Below are positions 56,258 through 64,000 of a stretch of 64,000 nucleotides of DNA, in pieces (position 1 is the first letter of the stretch; every line of letters starts with the position of its first letter). The stretch is from Streptomyces uncialis (GTDB taxonomy: Bacteria > Actinomycetota > Actinomycetes > Streptomycetales > Streptomycetaceae). A program made the translations under genes and the position numbers. Below the pieces are notes generated by a model. That model saw nothing but the letters and a program-made list of their open reading frames with translations. It was not told the origin of the DNA and searched no databases. The DNA is taken from the NCBI RefSeq assembly GCF_036250755.1, contig NZ_CP109583.1:7744001-7808000 (forward strand), in the 5' to 3' direction.

Positions 56258-56475
56258 CCCTGACGGACCTGACGCGCTGTCACCACCGGGCGGGCGAGGG
56301 CCGTGCCGTGCCGCGCTGCGGCACGGTCAGGACACCGCCGACGCGGCGGCGGCTCGGTGAAGGGGGGTCGCGCGCGGGACGGCTGACCGGGCGTCCGGGA
56401 CACGGACGCCGGGTGACGACCGGCGCGCGGGAGATACGGGGTGGGGGTGGTGCGGGGGTACGGGGTGCGGGGCGC

Positions 56476-56904
56476 TCAGGCCGCGTCGCGCCGCATCTGG
56501 GGGACCCGCATCGGCCGCGACCCGGGGCCGCCGACGTGCGAGAAGGGCTGGGTGCGCCAGTCGAGGCCCTGGGGGAGTGTCAGCAGCAGGGCGGTGTCCT
56601 GCTCCTGGACCTCACGGGTCTCGTCGGCGGGCCGGGTACCGGTGGCGAGCCGGCCCGTACCGGCGCAGACCTGGAGGCCGAACGGGTTCCACGGGGTGGG
56701 GCACCGCGCGTGCTCCGGGAGGGTGTCCTCGTCGGCCAGCAGCGCGATGGGCTGGGCGCAGTCCGGGCAGATCACCCGGTACATCTCGAACGTGTCGTAC
56801 TCGTCGAACTCGTCGTCACCGGGTTCGACGCCCTCCGGCGCGGACTCGACGACGGGCTGCTGCTTGGCACGCGCGGGGCGGCCTGGACGCTTCACACTCT
56901 GCAT
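56476..56904 (-). CDS. Hypothetical protein with Cys-rich zinc-ribbon-like motif
   Basis: A 142-residue protein. The N terminus is basic (QSVKRPGRPARAKQQPVVES), followed by an acidic stretch and a CPDC...C...C cluster (YRVICPDCAQPIALLADEDT, EHARCPTPWNPFGLQVC) that could bind zinc. ATG 56904 with GGGGGAGA upstream is chosen. Conserved in Streptomyces as far as I recall; the function is unknown. Monocistronic, between the YciI gene and the Lrp gene. Confidence 0.75.
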   Translation of the reverse strand: MQSVKRPGRPARAKQQPVVESAPEGVEPGDDEFDEYDTFEMYRVICPDCAQPIALLADEDTLPEHARCPTPWNPFGLQVCAGTGRLATGTRPADETREVQEQDTALLLTLPQGLDWRTQPFSHVGGPGSRPMRVPQMRRDAA

Positions 56905-57160
56905 ATTGGGAACTCTCCCCCTCGATGGGTGGGCCGGGCGCTGTGTCCTCGGCCACAGCAAGCATTTCCCGTCCGGTCAGGGCGATAATCACCCCAAGGT
57001 CCTGGACCCCCCCATAGGGCTGTGGCGTTCGTCACATAGATGGTGTCCGGCGGGGCGTGCGAAGGGTCGTGTGCGCCCCGCGCGTCACCGAATGGTCTCG
57101 GAACGGAGCCGAATGCCGTTCCGGTCCCCCGGGCGATCATCGGAGCTGTAGGTTTCCGCC

Positions 57161-57604
57161 ATGGAGGAGCTGGATCGTCAGATCGTCGAGCTGCTCGTCA
57201 AGGACGGGCGCATGAGCTACACCGACCTGGGCAAGGCCACGGGCCTGTCCACCTCGGCCGTGCATCAGCGGGTACGCCGACTGGAGCAGCGCGGAGTGAT
57301 CCGCGGCTACGCGGCGGTCGTCGACCCGGAGGCCGTCGGTCTGCCGCTCACCGCGTTCATCTCGGTGAAACCCTTCGATCCCAGCGCGCCGGACGACATC
57401 GCGGAGCGCCTCGCGGGCGTTCCGGAGATCGAGGCGTGCCACAGCGTCGCGGGCGACGAGAACTACATCCTCAAGGTCCGGGTGGCCACCCCGAGGGAAC
57501 TCGAACACCTCCTCAGCAGGCTCCGCGGCCTCGCCGGGGTCTCCACCCGCACCACCGTCGTCTTGTCGACCCCCTACGAGTCCCGCCCGCCCCGCGTCAT
57601 CTGA
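57161..57604 (+). CDS. Lrp/AsnC family transcriptional regulator
   Basis: A 147-residue regulator: helix-turn-helix YTDLGKATGLSTSAVHQRVR and RAM domain with DENYILKVRVATPRELEHLL. It starts within ten bases of an AGGTTT sequence rather than a good ribosome site. The downstream amidohydrolase, 79 nt away in the same direction, is the likely co-transcribed partner. The effector is presumably an amino acid. Confidence 0.92.
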   Translation: MEELDRQIVELLVKDGRMSYTDLGKATGLSTSAVHQRVRRLEQRGVIRGYAAVVDPEAVGLPLTAFISVKPFDPSAPDDIAERLAGVPEIEACHSVAGDENYILKVRVATPRELEHLLSRLRGLAGVSTRTTVVLSTPYESRPPRVI

Positions 57605-57683
57605 TCCCGGGCCGCCGGCCGGTACCGCCCGCCGCGCGAACCCCGGGACGAGGACGGACCCGGGGGGCGAGGACACTGGGGGC

Positions 57684-59336
57684 ATGAGCCAGCGCACAGC
57701 CCCCGGGACGGACCAGGGCCAGGACCAGGGAACCGTCCTTCTGCGCGGGGGAGAGATCCACTCACCCGCCGACCCCTTCGCCACCGCCATGGTGGTCTCC
57801 CACGGCCGGATCGCCTGGGTCGGCTCCGAGGGCGCGGCCGACGCCTTCGCCGCGACCGCCGACGAGACCGTCGATCTGGCGGGCGCCCTCGTCACCCCGG
57901 CCTTCACCGACGCGCATGTCCACACCACGTCCACCGGGCTGACCCGCACCGGACTCGACCTGAGCGGCGCCGCCACCAGGGAGGCCGCCCTGGAACAGGT
58001 CCGCGCGCACGCCGCGGCCCGCCCCCGCGACCCGGTCCTGCTCGGACACGGCTGGGACGCCTCCCGCTGGCCCGACACCCGGCCCCCGTCCCGCACCGAA
58101 CTGGACACCGCCACCGGTGGCCGCCCCCTCTACCTCTCCCGGATCGACGTCCACTCCGCCGCGGCCACCACCGCCCTGCTCGACCTCGTCCCCGGTGTCA
58201 CCGCCCGCGACGGCTACGACGCCGACGCCCCGCTGACCCGCGACGCCCACCACGCGGTGCGCGCCGCCGCCTACGGCGCCGTGACCCCCGCCCAGCGCGC
58301 CGAGGCCCAGCGCGCCGCCCTGCGCCACGCGGCCTCCCTCGGGATCGGCTCCGTCCACGAGTGCGCGGGCCCGGACATCTCCGGCGAGGACGACCTGACG
58401 GACCTGCTGCGCCTCGCGGAAACGGAACCCGGCCCCCGGGTCGTCGGCTACTGGGGCGAACGCCTCACCGGCCCCAAGGACGCCGAACGGGTGCGCGCGC
58501 TCGGCGCCGTCGGCGCCGCGGGCGACCTCTTCGTGGACGGCTCCCTCGGCTCCCACACGGCGTGTCTGCGTGAGCCGTACGCCGACGCCCCGCACACCGG
58601 CGCCGCGTACCTCGACGCCGCCGACATCACCACCCATGTCGTCGTCTGCACCGAGGCGGGCCTCCAGGCCGGATTCCACGCCATCGGCGACGCCGCCGTC
58701 ACCGCCGTCGTCGAGGGGGTACGCGCCGCCTCCGAGAAGCTCGGGCTCGCCCGGATCCGCGCCGCCCGCCACCGGGTCGAGCACGCGGAGATGCTCACCC
58801 CCGAGACGATCGCCGCCTTCGCCGAACTCGGCCTCACCGCCTCCGTCCAGCCGCTCTTCGACACCCTGTGGGGCGGCGACGAGGGCATGTACGCGCGCCG
58901 CCTCGGCACCGAACGGGCCCGCACCCTCAATCCGTTCGCCGCGCTGCTGCGCACCGGTGTCCCGCTGGCCTTCGGCTCCGACAGCCCGGTCACCCCGCTC
59001 GGCCCCTGGGCGGCCGTCCGCGCGGCGGCCTTCCACCGCACCCCCGGGCACGGGGTCTCCGTACGGGCCGCGTTCGCCGCCCACACCCGGGGCGGCTGGC
59101 GGGCCGTCGGGCGGGATGACGCCGGGATCCTCGTCCCCGGCGCCCCCGCCGATTACGCTCTGTGGCGTACCGGGGCCCTGCTCGTCCAGGCGCCCGACGA
59201 CCGGGTGGCCCGCTGGTCCACCGACCCGCGCTCCGGCACCCCGGGACTGCCCGACCTCTCCCCGGGCGCCGAACTCCCCGTCTGTCTGCGCACCGTGGTC
59301 GGCGGCCGCACGGTCTTCGTGCGGCCTAACGAGTGA
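57684..59336 (+). CDS. Amidohydrolase family protein (YtcJ-like)
   Basis: A 550-residue metal-dependent hydrolase. The first metal pair HVHTT follows VTPAFTDA (near residue 75). Downstream are LGHGWDASRWPD, the His-bearing FHAIGDAAVTAVVEG, RHRVEHAEML and the Asp strand FGSDSPVTPLGPW typical of the amidohydrolase_3/YtcJ group. No signal peptide. The substrate is unknown. The ATG lies 79 nt after the Lrp-family gene, suggesting amino-acid or amide catabolism under its control. Confidence 0.9.
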   Translation: MSQRTAPGTDQGQDQGTVLLRGGEIHSPADPFATAMVVSHGRIAWVGSEGAADAFAATADETVDLAGALVTPAFTDAHVHTTSTGLTRTGLDLSGAATREAALEQVRAHAAARPRDPVLLGHGWDASRWPDTRPPSRTELDTATGGRPLYLSRIDVHSAAATTALLDLVPGVTARDGYDADAPLTRDAHHAVRAAAYGAVTPAQRAEAQRAALRHAASLGIGSVHECAGPDISGEDDLTDLLRLAETEPGPRVVGYWGERLTGPKDAERVRALGAVGAAGDLFVDGSLGSHTACLREPYADAPHTGAAYLDAADITTHVVVCTEAGLQAGFHAIGDAAVTAVVEGVRAASEKLGLARIRAARHRVEHAEMLTPETIAAFAELGLTASVQPLFDTLWGGDEGMYARRLGTERARTLNPFAALLRTGVPLAFGSDSPVTPLGPWAAVRAAAFHRTPGHGVSVRAAFAAHTRGGWRAVGRDDAGILVPGAPADYALWRTGALLVQAPDDRVARWSTDPRSGTPGLPDLSPGAELPVCLRTVVGGRTVFVRPNE

Positions 59337-59882
59337 TGTGCCGGGGTGGCGCGCACCCGGCCGGGGGTGCCGTACCGCCGCACCCGACCTGCGGGTCTCC
59401 TCGCTGACCTGCTGGTTCCTGGAAACGACCCAGGTGGGAGGGCTGTTGACACGGAGCCGCCGATGCCGGGTAGGTTCGGCCGGGTCCACCACAGGACGTC
59501 CGACCGGCGAACGTCCACGCAGTCGTCGAACGCCGCTGGGTCAGGGGTACGGCGCCACGACCGGTGCCGCACCGCTGGGAGCCAGGCCCAGTTCCCGCGC
59601 CTCGGGGGCGAGGGAACGTTCCGGCCGGTCGGGGGTCCCCCCTTGCTCCACTGGAGCCCGGGGCCGGTTGTGACCCGGGTGGGCCCGGCAGCTCAGTAGA
59701 CAACGGCCCCGGTCGATCCGCAGCCAGCGGGTCCCGGGCCGGACCGAAGGGCGCCGGGCCCGATCCGCAGCCCCACGGCACCGTCACCAAGCGTGTGCCC
59801 GTACGGGCCCGTCGCGGCGCTGCCACGCAGGCCGCGCCCACTATGGTGGTCATCTGCGTACGACCTGCACGAAGGGGCTCCT
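59337..59882. other. Long leader / intergenic region before ppm1
   Basis: 546 nt with no convincing gene. TTGACA (59446-59451), N19, TAGGTT (59471-59476) could be the ppm1 promoter, giving a ~400-nt leader. It is GC-rich with several possible hairpins, but no known riboswitch or 6C-RNA pattern was recognised. Confidence 0.5.
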
Positions 59883-60806
59883 GTGAACGACGGCGACGAG
59901 ATCTCCTCGGCCGGTGCCGAAGAGCGGCGGTTCGGCCCGCTCGGTACGGCCTTGGTGATCATCCCGACCTACAACGAGGCCGAGAACATCAAGTCGATCG
60001 TCGGCCGGGTCCGGGAGTCGGTGCCCGAGGCGCACGTCCTCGTCGCCGACGACAACAGCCCTGACGGCACCGGCAAGCTCGCCGACGAGCTGGCCGCCCA
60101 GGACGACCACGTCCAGGTCCTGCACCGCAAGGGCAAGGAAGGGCTCGGCGCCGCCTATCTCGCGGGCTTCCGCTGGGGCATCGAGAACGGCTACGGGGTC
60201 CTCGTCGAGATGGACGCCGACGGCTCCCACCAGCCCGAGGAACTGCCCCGGCTGCTTACCGCGCTGAAGGGCGCCGACCTCGTCCTCGGCTCCCGCTGGG
60301 TGCCGGGCGGGCGCGTCGTGAACTGGCCCAAGTCCCGTGAGTTCATCTCCCGGGGCGGCAGCACGTACTCCCGGCTGCTGCTGGACGTCCCGATCCGCGA
60401 TGTGACCGGCGGTTACCGCGCGTTCCGGCGCGAGACCCTCGAAGGGCTCGGACTGGCCGAGGTCGCCTCGCAGGGCTACTGCTTCCAGGTCGACCTGGCC
60501 CGGCGTGCCGTCAAGGCGGGCTTCCATGTGGTCGAGGTCCCGATCACCTTCGTGGAGCGGGTGCACGGCGACTCCAAGATGAGCAAGGACATCCTGGTCG
60601 AGGCCCTGTGGCGGGTCACCTCCTGGGGGGTCGCGGAGCGCTTCGGCAAGCTGAGGTCCCACGGCCCCGCCGGAGCGTCCGACGGATCCGCCCCGGCAGG
60701 CCCCTCCGGTGCCCCGTCCGCCGCGAAGAGCTCCGAGGACGCCTCTTCCTCGTCCGCCGCCTCCGCCCCGGCCGAGCGGCACTCCTCGGGCGCCCAGGAC
60801 CGCTGA
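59883..60806 (+). CDS. ppm1: Polyprenol monophosphomannose synthase
   Basis: A 307-residue GT2 glycosyltransferase that makes polyprenyl-phosphate-mannose from GDP-mannose, used for protein O-mannosylation and glycolipids at the membrane. Motifs are VIIPTYNEAENI, VADDNSPDGTG, EMDADGSHQPEELP and VTGGYRAFRRETL, ending in FVERVHGDSKMS. The last ~45 residues are a Ser/Ala/Pro-rich tail. No N-acyltransferase domain, unlike mycobacterial Ppm1. GTG 59883 has AAGGGG upstream. Confidence 0.93.
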   Translation: MNDGDEISSAGAEERRFGPLGTALVIIPTYNEAENIKSIVGRVRESVPEAHVLVADDNSPDGTGKLADELAAQDDHVQVLHRKGKEGLGAAYLAGFRWGIENGYGVLVEMDADGSHQPEELPRLLTALKGADLVLGSRWVPGGRVVNWPKSREFISRGGSTYSRLLLDVPIRDVTGGYRAFRRETLEGLGLAEVASQGYCFQVDLARRAVKAGFHVVEVPITFVERVHGDSKMSKDILVEALWRVTSWGVAERFGKLRSHGPAGASDGSAPAGPSGAPSAAKSSEDASSSSAASAPAERHSSGAQDR

Positions 60807-60817
60807 GGCGGGCCGCC

Positions 60818-60835
60818 CCGCCGTCCGTACGGCGG
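60818..60835 (+). terminator. Hairpin after ppm1
   Basis: 7-bp stem CCGCCGT/ACGGCGG with a 4-nt loop, 12 nt after the stop. Confidence 0.6.
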
Positions 60836-60922
60836 TGCGTCGGACCCTGAGTCCGCCCCGCGCAGGATTGTTGACCGCATCGCTTTATCCCGCACCGATG
60901 TGCGGCCAGGCACACTGGACGC

Positions 60923-61507
60923 ATGACGACCGGTGCACCGAACCCGCCGTACCCGACCCGCCCCCGGCCCTCCAAGGTCCGGAGGTTTCTTCCGCTGGCC
61001 CTGGTGGCCTGGCTCGTGCTGGAGATCTGGCTGCTGACCCTGGTCGCGGACGCGGCGGGCGGGTTCACCGTCTTCCTGCTGCTCGTCGGCGCGATCGTGC
61101 TCGGCGGCGTGGTGATCAAGGCCGCCGGCCGCCGGGCCTTCAAGAATCTGAGCGAGGCGGTCCAGCAGGCCCAGAGCGGTGTGATGCCGCCGGAAGGCGG
61201 CCGTTCCGGCGAGGGCAACGGACTGGTGATGCTCGCCGGTCTGCTGCTGATCATCCCCGGGCTCGTCACGGACGCGCTGGGGCTGCTGCTGCTCGTGCCC
61301 CCGGTCCGCAAGGCGGTGAGCCGCCGCGGTGAGCGGGCGCTGGAGCGCAGGATGCGGGCCGCTTCCCCGGGCACCCTGGGGGACGCCTTCCAGCAGGCCC
61401 GGATGCGCCGTCCGGACGGCAAGGTCGTCCCGGGCGAGGTCATCCACGACAAGGCCGACCCCCGCAGGGACCCGAACCCGGGTCAGAACCCTCCGCTGAC
61501 GCCGTGA
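60923..61507 (+). CDS. fxsA: FxsA family membrane protein
   Basis: A 194-residue membrane protein. It has hydrophobic segments LPLALVAWLVLEIWLLTLVA, FTVFLLLVGAIVLGGVVIKA and LVMLAGLLLIIPGLVTDALG as in FxsA/F-exclusion suppressor proteins, and a charged C terminus. The PGLVTDALGLLLLVPPVR motif is the family hallmark. The role is unclear. It lies between ppm1 and convergent rbpA, an arrangement usual in Streptomyces by recall. Confidence 0.9.
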   Translation: MTTGAPNPPYPTRPRPSKVRRFLPLALVAWLVLEIWLLTLVADAAGGFTVFLLLVGAIVLGGVVIKAAGRRAFKNLSEAVQQAQSGVMPPEGGRSGEGNGLVMLAGLLLIIPGLVTDALGLLLLVPPVRKAVSRRGERALERRMRAASPGTLGDAFQQARMRRPDGKVVPGEVIHDKADPRRDPNPGQNPPLTP

Positions 61508-61536
61508 CCGCGGGCCCCTGACACCGGCTTCACGCC

Positions 61537-61603
61537 TCTGTGCAGATACGGGTACTGCCCCGTGCCGCTGAACGGCACGGGGCAGTACCCGTATCTGCAC
61601 AGA
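61537..61603. terminator. Exceptionally long perfect hairpin after fxsA
   Basis: Perfect 31-bp inverted repeat, arms 61537-61567 and 61573-61603, with a 5-nt loop CTGAA, 29 nt after the fxsA stop. Probably a bidirectional terminator with the next hairpin. Confidence 0.9.
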
Positions 61604-61633
61604 TGGGCCGCCGAAGGGGTGCCCGGAGACAGC

Positions 61634-61688
61634 TCAAGAGCCGCGGGCGGGTGCCACACCTGATATGGCACCCGCCCGCGGCTCTTGA
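61634..61688. terminator. Second long perfect hairpin, rbpA side
   Basis: Perfect 23-bp inverted repeat, arms 61634-61656 and 61666-61688, with a 9-nt loop, 28 nt after the rbpA stop on the minus strand. Likely the rbpA terminator. Confidence 0.9.
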
Positions 61689-61716
61689 AGCTCTCTGCCG
61701 ACCTTCCCCGTAAGGG

Positions 61717-62091
61717 TCAGGCGGACTTGCGGCTGTCCCGCGGATGTACGGCGATGTTCATCGCCCCGGAGCGAAGGACGGCGAGCCGCTCCTCAAGGAC
61801 CTCTTCGAGTTCCTCTCGGGTGCGCCTCTCCATCAGCATGTCCCAATGCGTGCGCGCGGGCTTCGCCTTCTTCTCCTCAGGGCCGTCGCCGTCCACGAGG
61901 AGTGCCTGGGCCCCGCAGACCTTGCACTCCCACTCCGGCGGGATCTCCGCCTCTACCGAGAAGGGCATCTCGAATCGATGGCCCTTCTCGCATGCGTACT
62001 CCACGGCCTGGCGCGGAGCCAAGTCGATGCCGCGGTCCGTCTCGTAGCTGGTCACCACGAGGCGCGTGCCGCGAAGAGCTCGCTCACTCAT
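61717..62091 (-). CDS. rbpA: RNA polymerase-binding protein RbpA
   Basis: A 124-residue actinobacterial RNA polymerase accessory protein that binds the principal sigma factor and stabilises open complexes. The core zinc-like domain has EYACEKGHRFEMPF and WECKVCGAQALL (the C-H-C-C arrangement of S. coelicolor RbpA); the sigma-interacting helix is RTREELEEVLEERLAVLRSG. GGGAGG precedes the ATG. A sigma-R-type promoter lies upstream, consistent with known thiol-stress control of rbpA. Confidence 0.97.
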   Translation of the reverse strand: MSERALRGTRLVVTSYETDRGIDLAPRQAVEYACEKGHRFEMPFSVEAEIPPEWECKVCGAQALLVDGDGPEEKKAKPARTHWDMLMERRTREELEEVLEERLAVLRSGAMNIAVHPRDSRKSA

Positions 62092-62149
62092 GAATCGTGC
62101 CTCCCGGGCTTGTCGCCCACAGGACAGGTGTCGCTGTCGTCGTCATCCG

Positions 62150-62179
62150 GTCAACGTCCGGTCGGCGGTAAAGATTCCC
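62150..62179 (-). promoter_or_regulatory. Sigma-R-type promoter of rbpA
   Basis: On the minus strand GGGAAT (62179-62174), N18, GTTGAC (62155-62150), matching the disulfide-stress sigma-R consensus GGAAT-N18-GTT exactly. The expected start is about 50 nt before the rbpA ATG. Confidence 0.9.
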
Positions 62180-62357
62180 GTTCCGGGTCCTGCGTCGCCG
62201 TCGTAGCCGCAGCCTTGTTGACCAATGCAATACCCACCGACGCCCGGTTTGTCACACCTGGCGTGAGATGTCACCCAGCGTTGAGGCTGGTTTCGCGCGC
62301 AGTAACGGTACGCCTGGCAGGCCAAAGGCGTACACTACCGCCCTTTGCCCGCAGGCG

Positions 62358-63710
62358 CTAAATCCGTTCCGGTACGGGATTGCCCGCGTCCTGGATCGCG
62401 CGCCGTACGGGCACCCGGGCGAGCAGGACGAAACCGAGCGCGAAGAACGCCACGAGCGACAGGATCGCGTCCCGGTAGCTCCCGGTCAGCTGATACGTCA
62501 GACCGAACAGCAGCGGCCCCAGCCAGGACATCCCCCGGTCGCTCAGCTCGTACGCCGAGAAGTACTCGGCCTCCTTGCCCGGCGGCACCAGATGCGAGAA
62601 CAGTGACCGGGACAGGGCCTGGGTGCCGCCCAGGACCAGGCCGATCCCGGCGGCCAGGGCGAAGAACCACACGGCCCGCCCGGCGGGCAGGAAGTACCCC
62701 GCCGCCAGCAGCAGCGTCCAGACGACCAGGGACCCGAGGATCGTGCGGCGCGCCCCGTGCGTACGGGCCAGCCGGCCCATCCCGAGCGCGCCCGCCACCG
62801 CGAGCACCTGGACCAGCAGGACCGCGACGATCAGCGTCGACTGTTCGAGTCCGAGTTCCTCGGAGCCGTACACCGACGCCTGGGTGATCACGGTCTGCAC
62901 CCCGTCGTTGTAGACGAGGTACGCCAGCAGGAACGCCAGGGTGAGCGGATAGCGGCGCATGTCCCGGATCGTCGCCGCCAGCTGCCGCCAGCCCTTGAGG
63001 GCGGTTCCCGCGCCGGCGGCGGGCCGCCGCCGGTCACGCAGACGGCGCAGCGGGACGAGGGTGAAGGCGCCCCACCACAGACCCGCCGTCGCCAGACAGA
63101 TCCGCACCGCCGTGCTCTCCGTCACCCCGAACCGGTCGTGCTGGGTGAACAGGATCAGATCGGCCACCAGGACCAGCGCGCCGGAGGCGTAGCCGAAGGC
63201 CCAGCCGCGTGAGGAGACCGTGTCGCGCTCCTCGGGCCCGGCGATCACCGGGAGGTACGAGTTGTACAGGACCATCGACACGGCGAGCGCGGCGTTGGCC
63301 ACGATCAGCAGGAGTCCGCCGAGGAGATAGCGGTCGCCTTCGAGGAAGAACATGCAGGTCGTGGCAGCTGCCCCCACATAGGCGGACACCGCGAGCAGGG
63401 GCTTGCGGCGTCCCGAGCGGTCGGCGGCGGCTCCCGCGAGCGGCATCACGAGGATCGCGGCGACCACGGACAGGGACACGGAGTAGGCGAAGAACGATCC
63501 CGCGCGCACCGGGATGCCCAGCGGATGCACATAGCCGTCGCTGTCGGCGGCGGCCTTGGCGATCTCTGTCAGATAGGGGCCCAGGAACACCGTGAGGACC
63601 GTCGTCGAGTAGACCGAGCACGCCCAGTCGTAGACGTACCACCCGTGTTGTTCGCGCCGCCGGTCCCCGGGTCCGTCGTCCGGTTCCGCCCGCACGGTCT
63701 TCGCACCCAC
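62358..63710 (-). CDS. MFS transporter, UMF1 (Atg22-like) family
   Basis: A 450-residue, 12-segment transporter. Signatures are WYVYDWACSVYSTTVLTVFL, MPLAGAAADRSGRRKPLLAV, YNSYLPVIAGPEERDTVSSR and LGGTQALSRSLFSHLVPPGK, which place it in the UMF1/Atg22-like MFS group, putative amino-acid or drug effluxers. GTG start. It lies downstream of the glycerophosphodiesterase on the same strand (54-nt gap) and may be co-transcribed. Confidence 0.9.
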   Translation of the reverse strand: MGAKTVRAEPDDGPGDRRREQHGWYVYDWACSVYSTTVLTVFLGPYLTEIAKAAADSDGYVHPLGIPVRAGSFFAYSVSLSVVAAILVMPLAGAAADRSGRRKPLLAVSAYVGAAATTCMFFLEGDRYLLGGLLLIVANAALAVSMVLYNSYLPVIAGPEERDTVSSRGWAFGYASGALVLVADLILFTQHDRFGVTESTAVRICLATAGLWWGAFTLVPLRRLRDRRRPAAGAGTALKGWRQLAATIRDMRRYPLTLAFLLAYLVYNDGVQTVITQASVYGSEELGLEQSTLIVAVLLVQVLAVAGALGMGRLARTHGARRTILGSLVVWTLLLAAGYFLPAGRAVWFFALAAGIGLVLGGTQALSRSLFSHLVPPGKEAEYFSAYELSDRGMSWLGPLLFGLTYQLTGSYRDAILSLVAFFALGFVLLARVPVRRAIQDAGNPVPERI

Positions 63711-63764
63711 CGGCCCCTCGCCTCCCCCTGGTGGGCCCGGCGCGGTGCCCGGCCGGGCACGCGC

Positions 63765-64000
63765 TCAGACCCAGACGCCCCGGTCCTGAAGGACCGACCG
63801 CAGTGTGTCGATGTGATCGGTCATGATGCCATCCACGCCGAGATCGAGGAGGGCGTGCATCCGCGCGGGGTCGTTCACCGTCCACACATGCACGGGCAGC
63901 CCGCGCGCGTGGGCCGTCCGGACGAAGCGCCGGTCCACCACCCGCACCCCCGCCCAGCTCTCCGGCACCTGCGCGCACACCGCAGAGCCGCGCGGGGCCA
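63765..64000 (-). CDS. Glycerophosphodiester phosphodiesterase, C-terminal part (runs off the window)
   Basis: Only the last ~78 codons are present. VHVWTVNDPARMHALLDLGV followed by DGIMTDHIDTLRSVL is the classical C-terminal end of GDPD-family TIM barrels, which hydrolyse glycerophosphodiesters to glycerol-3-phosphate. The start lies beyond position 64000. Confidence 0.88.
   Translation of the reverse strand, partial: APRGSAVCAQVPESWAGVRVVDRRFVRTAHARGLPVHVWTVNDPARMHALLDLGVDGIMTDHIDTLRSVLQDRGVWV

Noticed and set aside
59630..59660. 6C-type structured RNA
   Set aside because: A GGGGGTCCCCCC run is present, but the two C-rich hairpin loops of the motif could not be assembled.

Overview
The window is high-GC actinobacterial DNA and almost certainly Streptomyces chromosome. 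The evidence is extreme G/C at third codon positions, many GTG starts and ATGA stop/start overlaps, an isorenieratene-type carotenoid cluster with LitS/LitR light regulators, RbpA under a sigma-R type promoter, an FMN-riboswitch riboflavin operon with ribM, and a chitinase promoter carrying DasR-like sites. No rRNA, tRNA, CRISPR array, insertion sequence or phage gene was seen.

Layout. 0-6.4 kb is a light-response block: an SDR/DUF2867 protein, DNA photolyase, a DUF5680 protein, ECF sigma LitS, divergent MerR/B12 regulator LitR, and an aldo/keto reductase. 7.3-12.2 kb is the plus-strand crtE-crtI-crtB-Rieske operon. 13.2-16.8 kb is the minus-strand crtY-crtT-crtU operon. Together they should carry GGPP through phytoene, lycopene and beta-carotene to aromatic isorenieratene. 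Two large quasi-palindromic repeat arrays (6.48-7.1 and 12.25-13.2 kb) bracket the crtE operon and share a 250-nt core. 17.3-24.9 kb holds guaB1, an Lrp regulator with a flavin amine oxidase, a TetR/SDR divergent pair with clear operators, and a MarR/YcaC-type hydrolase pair. 25-31 kb holds DUF5995, an orphan sensor-like domain, a GntR regulator with a small-gene operon interrupted by a nine-copy pentanucleotide repeat, a GH6 cellulase and a uracil permease. 31.3-34.7 kb holds an MFS/ROK divergent pair and an SDR.

35.3-41.8 kb is the core biosynthetic block: FMN riboswitch, ribD-ribE-ribM-ribBA-ribH, then hisE-hisG and a PH-domain membrane protein. 42-51 kb holds two overlapping CNNM/hemolysin-type membrane proteins, a TPR/AAA+ ATPase behind a predicted attenuator or sRNA, a uridine-kinase-like NTPase, a secreted C39 peptidase and a secreted M1 peptidase. 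51.4-64 kb holds a TetR regulator, GH18 chitinase, acyl-CoA dehydrogenase, a YciI protein, an Lrp regulator, amidohydrolase, polyprenol-phosphate mannose synthase, FxsA, RbpA, an MFS transporter and the C-terminal end of a glycerophosphodiesterase.

From memory, the order rbpA-fxsA-ppm1-...-chitinase-...-hisG-hisE-rib-...-guaB1 is core Streptomyces synteny, whereas in S. coelicolor the crt/lit genes lie far away in a chromosome arm. Here the pigment block sits directly beside core genes. The most unusual signals are the mirror-symmetric repeat arrays around the crtE operon, the GGACG repeat whose copy number decides whether two reading frames are joined, and the promoter-plus-hairpin unit upstream of the AAA+ gene.
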